A stretch of DNA of 45,884 nucleotides from an uncultured Bacteriovoracaceae bacterium (GCA_937931205.1 CALHBF010000006.1:1-45884), one strand, 5' to 3'. Counted from the first letter of the stretch, positions 34,359 through 43,770 are shown. Numbers and translations: made by a program. The notes: generated from the sequence alone by a model not told the origin.

Positions 34359-35281
34359 TAGTTACCCATTATCTTTTTTAAGAAGTTCATGAGTTCAAGA
34401 TCATATGAACCAAGATCATTAAGGAACATATCGCGAAGAATTTGTTCTTTCGGAATCTTGTGTCCTGCTGATTTAAGAGCAAAATGATTACTAAGAGAAA
34501 CAATTTTTTCTTCTAAGGAAAGCTTTGTGCTTCCTTTAGGAAAACCTTTGCCGCTGATTTTCTCTTCATGATTAGCGATAAGACTGAGCACAGTAGAGCT
34601 GATTTTAGGAATGCTTTGCAGAAGTTCAGCTGAGCGTTGTGGGTGTTCTTTATAGGCCTTGACTTCTTCAGGTGAAAACTCTTCAAGATTTTTGGTAAAA
34701 AACTTTTGATAATCTTGATGAAGTCTTGGAAGTGAAATATCACACAATAGAGAGGCCGTAGCGATATTTTTAATCTGTTCCTGATCTAACTTTTTTAATC
34801 TAGCCAGAGCAATGGCCGTTGCACAAGTACAAATCGCACACTTAATTGTGACATCATCTTCAGACTCTAGACCAAAAAGTTCTTTCAGCATTTCTGGGCT
34901 AAGTTCTGTGGCATTCATCAAAGAGAGTGCCGCTTTTTCTGAATGAGCAAGGGCGTAGACGGAATCAGGTTGCGCATAAATACTTTCAAGAGAGTCCGCC
35001 ACTTGACCAGCAATCAGTTCAGTTTTCTCTTGAACTGTAATATTTTCGTCACTAACCAGCAGACGATCTAGATACTTTTGGTATTGGGCTTCGTCGCTGG
35101 CCTGTATGTAAACTTTTCTCACCTTCTTCTGCACAAGATTATTAAAGCGATGAGTTTCAATCGAGTCTTCAGGATTAATGTACTTAATAAACTGACCATT
35201 TACTTTTAACAGTAAAAGAAAGCCCAGCGTGACCTCAGGTCTCAAGGTAGTTAGTCTAATAGGTACAAATTGTTCGTTCAT
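34358..35281 (-). CDS. Degenerate HD-GYP-like protein
   Basis: Residues about 140-300 follow the HD-GYP c-di-GMP phosphodiesterase fold: 'ATASLLCDISLPRL' stands where 'AaLLHDiGk' is expected, and 'LIANHEEKISGKGFPKG' matches 'v..HHErwDGtGYP'. The metal-binding His of the HD pair is Cys, one His of HHE is Asn and GYP is GFP. It probably lacks phosphodiesterase activity and may bind ligand or act as a scaffold. The first 130 residues are a beta-rich domain often found before HD-GYP modules. Coupled to the HPt-like gene. Confidence 0.78.
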   Translation of the reverse strand: MNEQFVPIRLTTLRPEVTLGFLLLLKVNGQFIKYINPEDSIETHRFNNLVQKKVRKVYIQASDEAQYQKYLDRLLVSDENITVQEKTELIAGQVADSLESIYAQPDSVYALAHSEKAALSLMNATELSPEMLKELFGLESEDDVTIKCAICTCATAIALARLKKLDQEQIKNIATASLLCDISLPRLHQDYQKFFTKNLEEFSPEEVKAYKEHPQRSAELLQSIPKISSTVLSLIANHEEKISGKGFPKGSTKLSLEEKIVSLSNHFALKSAGHKIPKEQILRDMFLNDLGSYDLELMNFLKKIMGN

Positions 35282-35395
35282 GTCAAAATATCATATCAAA
35301 GCTTTAGATATTCTCCATATAAAACAGTGAGTATTATTTTTATGCTGGAGTGATTTTGATGGCTTCCGGCGCTTCTCTGATGGAATATGCTCGCT

Positions 35396-36709
35396 ATGAA
35401 ACATACTAAATTCGTCAGCATTCTGGGTCTTATCCTTTTCTCTATCTCTGGAGCTCATGCTCAGTGTCCTTGGAATCAAGAGGATGTGGAGAATTTGCAG
35501 AAAACTTCTTATCGCAGTTTTACCGCCAGTGAGTTGTGGGAGAAGAAGCTCAATATTCGTTTGGAAATGGAACAAGTGTTTGAAAAAGGCGAGTTTGATA
35601 AAGACTGTGCGAATGTGGCACGCGATCTTTTTTTCCAAATCAGAGAGAAGGAAGACTTCCTTGATGAAGAGCGTTTCAGAGTTGAGGGTGTGACAGCTCT
35701 AGATCACTCATTTGAAGATTCATCTTATTTAAGAGTTACACCTGCTGCTAATTCAAGAAATATTCGCCAAGAACTAAAAAGTGGTGACATTCTTTTAACC
35801 AGAGGTAAGGCCTATACTTCAGCTGCTATTTCTAATTTAGGTGAATTTGATACTCAATTCTCACACATGAGTCTGGTTTATCAGGATGAGTTAGGAAAAT
35901 TCTGGACAGTTGAAGCTCATATCGAAGTGGGATCATTCGTAAGAGAATTACAAGATCATATTGATGATAAGAATGCTCGTACGGTACTTTACCGCTATGG
36001 CGATAGTGAAGTTGCTCACCAGGCAGCTAAGGCCATGTTTGAGAGAGTAAAGAAGGCCTTCGATACAAGAGGTCCGATCAATTACGATTTTGGATTCGAT
36101 AAAAAAGATAGCTCAGAGTTATTTTGTTCAGAAATTATTTCTCTTGGCTTTGATCTTGCGACACAGGGGAAATTAGATATTCCTCTTTTTGAGAGTGAGA
36201 TTTTTAAGAGAAAGCCTAAAATTGTAAAACAACTAGGATTAAAAGCTCAATTCTCTTTTATTCCAGCTGATATTGAAGTTGATCCACGTTTTGAATTGAT
36301 TTCCGAGTGGAAAAATCCAGCAGTCCTTTCAGATATTTTGCAGAAAGACGGAGTTCTTCGCGCTCTTTTCAAAATGAGTGATGAAGAAGGTCATGTACTT
36401 AAACAGGCCTCAACCGGGACCTCATTAATCTATAGAAATGTTGCTTGGCCACTTCGTCGCGTACCTTTCTTAAAGAAGTATTTTATTGAAAAACTTCCTC
36501 TGAATATGAGCCGAGAAATGGTTGGATATTTTGGAGTTTTAGAGACGATTGGTAAAATTTTGCAAACAGAGCTTAAAAAAGCTGAAGAGAATAGTCTTCA
36601 AACTGAAGGACGTATCTTATCTCCGCAGGAAAAGTGGGCAGTACTTGATAACTTCAGGAAATCAGATTCTAAGCCGGCAAGAAAGTTCAGAAAGAGCTTC
36701 AGACCTTAA
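35396..36709 (+). CDS. Secreted YiiX-like permuted NlpC/P60 (papain-fold) protein
   Basis: The start at ATG 35396 is preferred to ATG 35387, as it gives a clean signal peptide (ending GAHAQC) and sits 11 bases after GGA. The fold follows the permuted NlpC/P60 (YiiX/LRAT-like) order: 'SGDILLTRG', 'FSHMSLVYQDE' (His157), 'WTVEAHIEVGS' and 'YDFGFDKKDSSELFCSEI' (Cys244). Such enzymes cleave amide or acyl bonds; the substrate could be peptidoglycan, lipoproteins or lipids. The C-terminal 180 residues are helical and less conserved. Confidence 0.85.
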   Translation: MKHTKFVSILGLILFSISGAHAQCPWNQEDVENLQKTSYRSFTASELWEKKLNIRLEMEQVFEKGEFDKDCANVARDLFFQIREKEDFLDEERFRVEGVTALDHSFEDSSYLRVTPAANSRNIRQELKSGDILLTRGKAYTSAAISNLGEFDTQFSHMSLVYQDELGKFWTVEAHIEVGSFVRELQDHIDDKNARTVLYRYGDSEVAHQAAKAMFERVKKAFDTRGPINYDFGFDKKDSSELFCSEIISLGFDLATQGKLDIPLFESEIFKRKPKIVKQLGLKAQFSFIPADIEVDPRFELISEWKNPAVLSDILQKDGVLRALFKMSDEEGHVLKQASTGTSLIYRNVAWPLRRVPFLKKYFIEKLPLNMSREMVGYFGVLETIGKILQTELKKAEENSLQTEGRILSPQEKWAVLDNFRKSDSKPARKFRKSFRP

Positions 36710-36838
36710 GTCGGTTTTAGTTATCTGAAATTGTAGATATTGGCCTTTTTCTTCTAAGTAAGACACTCTTTTCATAGCAAAAGCATTGAAAAGCTTGATA
36801 TGCTCATCCCTAGATAACCCTTAACAGGATTAGAGGGA

Positions 36839-37963
36839 ATGAATAAATATTCTTGGAAGAACATCGATCTTATCAATTTGCTATTTCTTGGCCTAACTCC
36901 CATATTTGCCATCATTTTAACTGTCATTTGGATCAACAATGGTGATTTCCATTGGGGTCAGATTTTGATGGGAATCATTTTTTATATTTTCACTGGAATG
37001 TCGATCACAGGTGGATATCACCGTCTTTTTGCTCACAAGGCCTATGACGCTCATGTCTTAGTGAAATTATTTTATTTACTCTTTGGTGCAGCATCGTTTG
37101 AAAATTCTATTCTTAAATGGGGTAGTGATCACCGCAGACATCATAATAAAGTTGATTCAGAAGAAGATCCTTACAACATCAATGAAGGTTTCTTTTATGC
37201 CCACATGGGTTGGGTATTTTTAAAGAAGAATTCTGCTATCCATGAAAAGTATGCTCAGGATTTTTTGAAAGATAAGTTAATCATGTGGCAGCATAATTAT
37301 TATATGTATATAGCCATTGCTATGGGGATTGTTCTTCCAACCATTCTTGGTGGAGTCTTCTTTGATTCCTACCTTGGTGGATTTGCTGTAGGTGGTCTTG
37401 GTCGTATTGTGCTTACCCACCACTGTACATTCTTCATTAACTCTCTTTGTCACAAAATGGGGTCGACTCCTTATACAGATACCAACTCTGCTAAGGATCA
37501 TTGGTTCATGGCCCTGCTTACTTTTGGTGAGGGATATCATAATTTCCACCACTACTTCCAAAACGATTATCGCAATGGGATTCGTTGGTTTCATTTTGAT
37601 CCGACAAAGTGGCTAATTAAAACTCTTTCTTATTCGGGTCTGGCTTCTAAGTTAAGACTTACTTCTCAAGATAAAATTCTTGCAGCAAAAATGCAGATGA
37701 AGTTAAAGCAGATGAAGCTAAAAACGGAATCAGCTGATTTGTTCTCAGTTGAACTTGAAAAACTTAAGCTTCAGGCCATTGATACTCTTAAAAAACTTCA
37801 GGCCATGAAAGATGAGTACAAAAATTTGAAGTCTCATGCTTCTCGTGAACTTCTTGCTGAGTTCAAGTTGAAAATGAGTACAACTCAAGAAGAATTCAGA
37901 CGCACTCTTGAGCAATGGGAAGCTCTTGCTAATTACTACCGTCTGGCCGTCGTTCGCGCCTAA
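36839..37963 (+). CDS. Fatty-acid (acyl-CoA delta-9-type) desaturase with coiled-coil tail
   Basis: Three His boxes are present: HRLFAH (61-66), HRRHH (98-102) and HNFHH near residue 240, which hold the di-iron centre of membrane acyl desaturases. About four membrane helices surround them. The last 90 residues ('KMQMKLKQMKLKTESADLF...') are Lys/Glu/Leu-rich and predicted coiled coil, absent from ordinary desaturases. The enzyme would introduce a double bond into acyl chains to adjust membrane fluidity. Ended by a hairpin at 37979-38023. Confidence 0.92.
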   Translation: MNKYSWKNIDLINLLFLGLTPIFAIILTVIWINNGDFHWGQILMGIIFYIFTGMSITGGYHRLFAHKAYDAHVLVKLFYLLFGAASFENSILKWGSDHRRHHNKVDSEEDPYNINEGFFYAHMGWVFLKKNSAIHEKYAQDFLKDKLIMWQHNYYMYIAIAMGIVLPTILGGVFFDSYLGGFAVGGLGRIVLTHHCTFFINSLCHKMGSTPYTDTNSAKDHWFMALLTFGEGYHNFHHYFQNDYRNGIRWFHFDPTKWLIKTLSYSGLASKLRLTSQDKILAAKMQMKLKQMKLKTESADLFSVELEKLKLQAIDTLKKLQAMKDEYKNLKSHASRELLAEFKLKMSTTQEEFRRTLEQWEALANYYRLAVVRA

Positions 37964-37978
37964 ATTAAATTTTCAGCT

Positions 37979-38023
37979 ATTTGAGCACTCAAAGTACATT
38001 CATGGGTGCTCAAATGGTTTTTT
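37979..38023 (+). terminator. Intrinsic terminator of the desaturase gene
   Basis: ATTTGAGCAC (37979-37988) pairs with GTGCTCAAAT (38006-38015) across a 17-base loop, followed by GG and six T. Confidence 0.75.
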
Positions 38024-38041
38024 CTCATGTAGATTAGGAGT

Positions 38042-39250
38042 ATGGAATTTAATCTCGCTCGTTATCTACCCGATAATTATCTACTTTCTCTCTTTTATCT
38101 CTTTGTTCTGATTGTGATTCTCTTCAATGTATCACGGCTTATTTTGACCAAAGTTATTGGCTCTCTTACTGGAAATTTTGATTCTTACTGGTCGAAGGTG
38201 ATCTTTTCTCCGAAATTTCTCTCTCAGTTAAGTTGGCCTATTCCTCTGCAACTTGCTTACTTTGCTCCAGAGATCATTGTTGATCTGCCTGTGAATACGG
38301 GAGTTGTCATTAAAAGAATAAGCCTCGCCTTCCTTAGCATTATGGTCGTGAGAATTTTTACTACTCTGTTAAATGAGTTTAATGACGTCTACTCAACTTT
38401 TGAACAATCTAAACAGCGTCCTATCAAAGGGATCATTCAAGTTATAGTGATTCTTCTTCATTGTGTGGGATTCATTGTGATGATTGCTGCTCTTGCTGAT
38501 AAAGAGCCTTGGTATCTCCTGAGTGGTCTTGGTGCAATGACGGCCGTTTTATTGTTAGTGTTCAGAGATACGATTCTCTCACTTGTTGCCGGCATTCAGT
38601 TAACAACGAATAATCTAATTCAAGTCGGTGACTGGATTGAACTTAAGCAGTTTGGTGCTGATGGTGATGTTATTGATATTGCCCTTCATTCAGTGAAGGT
38701 AAAAAATTGGGATAACACTGTAACGAGTATCCCCACTCACAAGTTTTTAGAGAACTCTTTTGTCAATTATCGGGCCATGCAAGAGTCTGGTGGGCGCAGA
38801 ATCAAGAGATCTCTATTTATTGATGTCTCAACGGTAAGGTTTTTAACAGAGAAGGAAATTGAGAAGTTTTCTCATTTTAGACTTTTGTCAAAATATATTG
38901 CTGATAAACAAGTAGAGCTTCTTGATCATAATAAAAAATTTGAAGATGGCGTAGTTTCTTATTCAAGACGAATGACTAATATTGGGACCTTTCGTATTTA
39001 TCTTGAAAACTATTTAAAACAACATCCAATGATTCATAAAGAAATGAGCATTATGGTGAGACAATTGGCCTCAGGAGAAAATGGGATTCCCCTTGAGATC
39101 TATGCCTTTGTGAATGATGTTCGTTGGGTTTACTTTGAAAAGGCCCAGTCAGACATTTTTGATCATATCTTTTCAGTGATAGATGAGTTTGGCCTGTATG
39201 TTCACCAAAATCCATCAGGACATGATTTTCAAAAAATTTACGAAAAATAA
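38042..39250 (+). CDS. ybdG: YbdG-type mechanosensitive (MscS-family) channel
   Basis: About five membrane helices (1-180) lead to the MscS pore-lining helix 'LISGLGAM'-like segment 'LLSGLGAMTAVLLLVFRD' and a beta domain. 'QVGDWIELKQFGADGDVIDI', 'VKNWDNTVTSIPT', 'SGGRRIKRS', 'RRMTNIGTFR' and 'FDHIF.VI.EFGL..HQ' match E. coli YbdG nearly word for word from memory (402 versus 415 residues). It forms a small-conductance channel in the inner membrane that responds to hypo-osmotic stress. AGGAG precedes the ATG. Confidence 0.93.
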   Translation: MEFNLARYLPDNYLLSLFYLFVLIVILFNVSRLILTKVIGSLTGNFDSYWSKVIFSPKFLSQLSWPIPLQLAYFAPEIIVDLPVNTGVVIKRISLAFLSIMVVRIFTTLLNEFNDVYSTFEQSKQRPIKGIIQVIVILLHCVGFIVMIAALADKEPWYLLSGLGAMTAVLLLVFRDTILSLVAGIQLTTNNLIQVGDWIELKQFGADGDVIDIALHSVKVKNWDNTVTSIPTHKFLENSFVNYRAMQESGGRRIKRSLFIDVSTVRFLTEKEIEKFSHFRLLSKYIADKQVELLDHNKKFEDGVVSYSRRMTNIGTFRIYLENYLKQHPMIHKEMSIMVRQLASGENGIPLEIYAFVNDVRWVYFEKAQSDIFDHIFSVIDEFGLYVHQNPSGHDFQKIYEK

Positions 39251-39254
39251 ATCG

Positions 39255-39285
39255 ATAACAACCTCAAGTTAATTGAGGTTGTTAT
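39255..39285. terminator. Bidirectional hairpin terminator
   Basis: Perfect 13-base arms ATAACAACCTCAA and TTGAGGTTGTTAT around GTTAA. It lies 4 bases after the ybdG stop and overlaps the last codons of the minus-strand symporter; on that strand TTTATTTTTC follows. Confidence 0.82.
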
Positions 39286-40504
39286 AAGCATTGATATCTA
39301 GTTTATTTTCACTCTTCGCTACGATACAGCTTACCACCGCATCTCCTGTGATATTGACACATGTTCTAGTCATATCAAGTAAGCGATCAACACCAATGAT
39401 AAGTCCAATCCCTTCAACAGGAAGACCTACTTGATTGAAAACCATAGTAAGCATTACCAGGCCAACTGCCGGAACTCCCGCCGTTCCAATAGAGGCCAGT
39501 GTCGCAGTTAGAATGACCATAAGGTATTCAGAGAGACCAAGAGGAATGCCATAGGCCTGTGCAACGAAAACTACTGCTACTCCTTGCATGATAGCTGTTC
39601 CATCCATATTGATGGTAGCTCCAAAAGGAATGACGAAGCTTGAAACTGATTTATCCACACCCATTTTATGCTCAACCGTTTCAAGATTAAGTGGAATGGT
39701 GGCATTAGAGCTGGCAGTAGAAAAAGCAAAAACTAAAACTTCTTTAAATTTTCTTATAAAAGTTAATGGATTAAGACCTGCAAAGATTTTTAACATTCCC
39801 GAATAAACAATACTTGCATGGAAGAAGAGAACAAAAAGTACCGTAAAGAAATACTTCGCCATAGGAATGATGGCCGATAACCCTTGAGTCGCAAAAACTT
39901 TAACCAGAAGGGCAAAAACACCAATAGGGGCAAATTGAATTAGGTAGACAACCATATTTAAAATGACTTCATTGAGGTCTTCAAAAAAACTTAAAACACG
40001 ATCTCCCTTTTCTTTGCTCATAGTAATCCCAATTCCAAAGAGGATGGAGAAGATGATGATTTGAAGCATTTCACCTTTGGCCATGGACTCGATGGGATTA
40101 CTGGGAAATATGCTGGAGAGCATTTGGGTAACACTCATTTTATGATTCAGTTCAACAGCATCAGGAGTGGTGAGATTGAAGCCTAATCCCGGATTAGTAA
40201 GCTCAGCAAAGAAGAGAGCGAGAGCAATGGCAAGACAAGTTGTTGCTGTATAACATATAAATGTTTTGGCCCCTATTCTTCCAAGCTTTTTAATATCTTT
40301 AAGTGAACCTGTTCCTGTGACGAGTGAGACAAAGACTAGTGGCACAACCATGACTTTGAGAGTTGCCATGAAGATTTGTGAAATGATTTCAATCGCACCT
40401 TTAACGATATAGACATCGACCCAAGGATGTTGGAACTGATTGATGATCATTCCTGTTATAATTCCCAGCATCAGCGCGACCATTACTCTGTTTGTTAGAC
40501 TCAT
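39269..40504 (-). CDS. Dicarboxylate/amino-acid:cation symporter (DAACS, GltP/DctA-like)
   Basis: A 411-residue membrane protein with eight helices and two re-entrant loops. The family motifs are present: 'AFSTASSNATIPLN' (serine-rich HP1), 'PFGATINMDGTAI' (TM7 with NMDGT), 'ATLASIGTAGVPAVGLVMLT' (HP2) and 'IIGVDRLLDMTRTCVNITGDAV' (TM8 with substrate-binding Asp, Arg/Thr, Asn). It takes up glutamate, aspartate or C4-dicarboxylates with H+ or Na+. Substrate choice cannot be fixed here. AGGAGGAG lies before the ATG. Confidence 0.95.
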   Translation of the reverse strand: MSLTNRVMVALMLGIITGMIINQFQHPWVDVYIVKGAIEIISQIFMATLKVMVVPLVFVSLVTGTGSLKDIKKLGRIGAKTFICYTATTCLAIALALFFAELTNPGLGFNLTTPDAVELNHKMSVTQMLSSIFPSNPIESMAKGEMLQIIIFSILFGIGITMSKEKGDRVLSFFEDLNEVILNMVVYLIQFAPIGVFALLVKVFATQGLSAIIPMAKYFFTVLFVLFFHASIVYSGMLKIFAGLNPLTFIRKFKEVLVFAFSTASSNATIPLNLETVEHKMGVDKSVSSFVIPFGATINMDGTAIMQGVAVVFVAQAYGIPLGLSEYLMVILTATLASIGTAGVPAVGLVMLTMVFNQVGLPVEGIGLIIGVDRLLDMTRTCVNITGDAVVSCIVAKSENKLDINAYNNLN

Positions 40505-40612
40505 ATTATTCTCCTCCTACTATTCTTATCTCCTAAATAGAATTTGGAAAGTCTTAAAGTCACCATTGAAAGTCTTGAATGATACCATAGGTGTGATTAT
40601 CAGGGGGGTGTC

Positions 40613-41395
40613 ATGCAAATACCTCGGTCCCTGTTCTATTTCGTGCTCTCGTTTATTATTCACTCAAGCCTCTTACTTGTTTATCTGCCGGAGATTGAAA
40701 AAGAGAAGAAAAAAGAGATCGTTCAAAAGGATAGGATTCTTAAAGTTTATCTTCAGACAAAAAAACAGATCGTTCGCAGTGAGGAGAGTAAAGATAAGAG
40801 ATTCACGAAAGACAGTTTTTTAAGTGATAAAACGCGCAGCTTTGATCGCCAGTCAGTAGCAAAAAAGGTTTCTCCTTTCCAAGGTGGCGGGGCAGGCAGT
40901 TCATCGCAAAAGACTAAAAAAGAACTAACTCTCTCAGATATTGGTTTCAAAAGATCAAAAGATCTCTATAAGACTACTCCACAGGAAAAAACTAAAGGGG
41001 AAGTGAGTTCTACCAATGACCATATTAAGGAAGTTCCCTTAGGTGATCATACTTATCTCAATACTGTAGAATTTAAATATTACGGATTTTATTTTCGCAT
41101 CAGACAGAAGTTGGAGCAGTTCTGGGGGCGCAGCATTCATGAAACGGCACAGAATTTAATTGAGAAAAAACGTCGCATTTCAATGGAAGATGAGCATATC
41201 ACTGCCTTACGGATTGAGCTTGATCACGAAGGGAATATCACGGCGATTAAGGTGGTCGGCACTAGTGGTGTTCGTGAACTAGATAATGCTGCGATCAAGG
41301 CCTTTAACGAAGCTGGACCTTTTCCTAATCCACCGAAAGGGATGGTTGTGAAAGGCAAAGTTACTTTAGAATGGGGCTTTGTGGTAAAAACTTAA
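40613..41395 (+). CDS. TonB-like energy transducer
   Basis: One N-terminal membrane helix (8-28) carries the S-x3-H motif (Ser13, His17) used by TonB to couple to ExbB/ExbD. A long charged, disordered periplasmic stretch follows (30-150, Lys/Ser/Glu-rich instead of the usual Pro-rich). The C-terminal domain (about 170-260), 'LRIELDHEGNITAIKVVGTSGVRELDNAAIKAFNEAGPFPNPP', is the TonB C-terminal fold. No exbB/exbD or TonB-dependent receptor is adjacent. GGGGGTG precedes the ATG. Confidence 0.85.
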   Translation: MQIPRSLFYFVLSFIIHSSLLLVYLPEIEKEKKKEIVQKDRILKVYLQTKKQIVRSEESKDKRFTKDSFLSDKTRSFDRQSVAKKVSPFQGGGAGSSSQKTKKELTLSDIGFKRSKDLYKTTPQEKTKGEVSSTNDHIKEVPLGDHTYLNTVEFKYYGFYFRIRQKLEQFWGRSIHETAQNLIEKKRRISMEDEHITALRIELDHEGNITAIKVVGTSGVRELDNAAIKAFNEAGPFPNPPKGMVVKGKVTLEWGFVVKT

Positions 41396-41432
41396 GTTTG
41401 ATAATATTCTCTACGTACTTATAATGGAGTTT

Positions 41433-41786
41433 ATGAAAAAGATTTTTATCATTGATGATGACCAAGATATTAGAGATGTAATGTCCTATGTATTGGACTC
41501 AGAAGGGTATAATGCTCAACTATTCAGCAGTGCTAGGGAAGCGCTGGAAGTTTTGAAGCTTGAAAAAGATCTTCCTCGCGCTATTATCCTGGATTATCTG
41601 ATGCCGGGGATGAATGGTGTGGAGTTTTTAACGGCCCTCACCAACCTTTCAGTTGAAGTAAAGGCCATCCCTATTGCATTCTCTTCCGGTCTTGGACAGG
41701 TAGAGGCTCCCGCAGGACTGAACATCACTTTTCTTTCTAAGCCTATCGACATAGAGCAGTTATTCGATTTCTTGAGTGACGTCTAA
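41433..41786 (+). CDS. Stand-alone response-regulator receiver
   Basis: Start ATG 41433 is chosen because GGAG sits three bases before it; an in-frame ATG at 41424 would place that GGAG inside the gene. The product is a single receiver domain: 'IDDDQD' acidic pocket, phospho-acceptor Asp in 'AIILDYLMPGMNG', 'AFSSG' and Lys in 'FLSKPID'. There is no output domain, so it acts by protein contact, as CheY or Spo0F do. It follows the TonB-like gene by 37 bases and overlaps the convergent COG4389 gene by 27. Confidence 0.92.
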   Translation: MKKIFIIDDDQDIRDVMSYVLDSEGYNAQLFSSAREALEVLKLEKDLPRAIILDYLMPGMNGVEFLTALTNLSVEVKAIPIAFSSGLGQVEAPAGLNITFLSKPIDIEQLFDFLSDV

Positions 41787-43745
41787 TTTTCTAAATTTCT
41801 TTCTTGATAACGAAAATTTAAAAATTGTTTTTAAATACTTCACATCAATCTCTCTGGCCGTTGCCGCCATTCTGATCGCACAGTAAAAACTGATCCCAAA
41901 ATTTAGGGCACCAATAACGAGAACGCTGATAATCATATCCACATAAAGATACCATTGATCAAGCCCCGGGCCGATAGAACTAATGGCCATGGTGACAGTT
42001 CCTGCAGCAAGAGTAACGTGTCTGATATCTAAAGGTAGTCCAAAAATTTTCCCAATAATAATGGGTGTGGCAAGAAATAGAGCAATAGATAAAGAACCAA
42101 CTGTTGCAGAAATGAAAGCAGGAAAACCATCTGCAAATTGGTGAGTTTTCTCTTTTCCTAGAAGAAGCTTTAGAGTTTTACTCTTTGAGAGAAGAATATG
42201 GATATTGCGATAAATAATCCAGTTCTCAGTCCAGCCAGCAGCAACACTAGAAGCCCATAAAAGTATTCCAGTGAAGGCCGCATAAGCGATTGTCAAACTG
42301 GTGAAGATGCTATGCTTATTAATAATTAAGTAGGCATCTTTTTCAGAAACAATTGAGTGACCAAGCGAATACTTACTGATCAGATCAAAAAGATAAACAA
42401 GAGGTACAACCCAAAGACAGTTACCTAAAAAAGCAAGAAACTGCGAGTAATTAATTTTTTTTACTTCATGAATGATGTCAGAAAGCTCTCGCGTGACTTT
42501 AAATTGTTCAAACTTTTTTGAGAGAGCACTTGCCGTATAGGCAGGTTGTTTACTGGAGAGGGCAAGATGCCATTGCTGCATAATAAGGAAGCTGATGGCA
42601 TAGTTAATAAAGAAGAAAAAGCCTTCAAAGAAATAGGGTAGTCTAGCAGCTCCAATCCAATATTTAAAAATCGCAGTGAACGCAGTCAGAACCCCTGCCC
42701 AAGAAGCAGCAACAAAGAGTTCTCGCTTATCTTTTGCGGAGTCGGCAATGTAGTGCTCGCCTTTATCTCCGGCCCGTTCCACGATTTTTCGCGTAAGCAA
42801 GTGGATGTTATGTTGAATAAATTCGCGGATACCCATGTTCTTGTGTTCATCCTCAATCAGCTTTCCGATGAACTTGGAGAGAAGTGAAGAGTTCACTGGG
42901 TTGTAACGAAGATGAAGAAGGTACTCCACACGATTAATGAAGGATTCAAGTTTCTCAATCATGTAAATGAGATTAACTGAGACTCCTGATGCTTCAAGGC
43001 TCTCTCTTACCTGAATGATTCTTTTGCGGCATTCGACAAGTTCTTTAAGAATGTTGTCGGGAGTATCAAGTCGATTAATGGACATTGATAATCTTAAAAA
43101 GCTTGAGTCTGATAGTTGAGAGTGCTGGAGGTGGCGACGAATTTGTCTTGATACTCCCAAAGAGGCAATATGTGACCCTAGAATAATAAGTGCATCTTCG
43201 AGGTCGTGTTTAATATTGTCGAAGTCAACATCATACTTTTTTGCAATTTGTATGAAAGGTTCAAAAATATTTTCTGCATATTGTTCAAACCAAATGACAT
43301 CAGCGGCTTCCTTAAAAAGAAAGCGACATACTTCTACTAAGTCTTTCTCTTTGAAAGCAACAGGTAAAATCTTGATGATGGTTCGATCAGTAAGTTCACT
43401 AAAAAAACCATTGTTATCCGAGACTCCCGTAATACAGAGAAGACGAATAATTTTTCCTCTACTGATCAGTTCATTAAATGTTTTAAAGAAAAAGGGGGCA
43501 ACTTCCTCATGCCTGTCCAGAAACTGGAGAAGAAATTTAATTCTAAGATTTCTCGAAGCATAATAATCTTTGACTTCATTACCTACCGTAACAGGTGTTT
43601 TAGTCCAATCCACTAACTTATTCATGAACTCCATACGATGTTCAAAGGAGTGCTCAGGATTGAGTTCAATCAGAATAGAGTGAAGGTCTGCACGGACTTC
43701 TTCCGTATTTAATGAACGATTAAAGCGTCTAAAAAATTTTAACAT
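41760..43745 (-). CDS. COG4389-type large membrane protein (annotated elsewhere as Gcr site-specific recombinase)
   Basis: A 661-residue protein. Residues 1-330 are helical and soluble; the second half has about six membrane helices. 'GDKGEHYIA', 'KYWIGAARLPYFFEGFFFFINYAISFLIMQQWHLALSSKQPAYTA' split over about residues 330-415 is the distinctive block of COG4389. That family is often called a site-specific recombinase (Gcr), but no recombinase catalytic residues are visible and the membrane helices argue against DNA recombination. Function open. Overlaps the convergent receiver gene by 27 bases. Confidence 0.78.
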   Translation of the reverse strand: MLKFFRRFNRSLNTEEVRADLHSILIELNPEHSFEHRMEFMNKLVDWTKTPVTVGNEVKDYYASRNLRIKFLLQFLDRHEEVAPFFFKTFNELISRGKIIRLLCITGVSDNNGFFSELTDRTIIKILPVAFKEKDLVEVCRFLFKEAADVIWFEQYAENIFEPFIQIAKKYDVDFDNIKHDLEDALIILGSHIASLGVSRQIRRHLQHSQLSDSSFLRLSMSINRLDTPDNILKELVECRKRIIQVRESLEASGVSVNLIYMIEKLESFINRVEYLLHLRYNPVNSSLLSKFIGKLIEDEHKNMGIREFIQHNIHLLTRKIVERAGDKGEHYIADSAKDKRELFVAASWAGVLTAFTAIFKYWIGAARLPYFFEGFFFFINYAISFLIMQQWHLALSSKQPAYTASALSKKFEQFKVTRELSDIIHEVKKINYSQFLAFLGNCLWVVPLVYLFDLISKYSLGHSIVSEKDAYLIINKHSIFTSLTIAYAAFTGILLWASSVAAGWTENWIIYRNIHILLSKSKTLKLLLGKEKTHQFADGFPAFISATVGSLSIALFLATPIIIGKIFGLPLDIRHVTLAAGTVTMAISSIGPGLDQWYLYVDMIISVLVIGALNFGISFYCAIRMAATAREIDVKYLKTIFKFSLSRKKFRKLDVTQEIE

Positions 43746-43770
43746 GTGAATATCTTAGGAATTAAATTCT

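Noticed and set aside
41760..43745. Site-specific recombinase marking a mobile element
   Set aside because: The protein is mostly membrane helices without Tyr or Ser recombinase motifs, and no inverted repeats or cargo are present.
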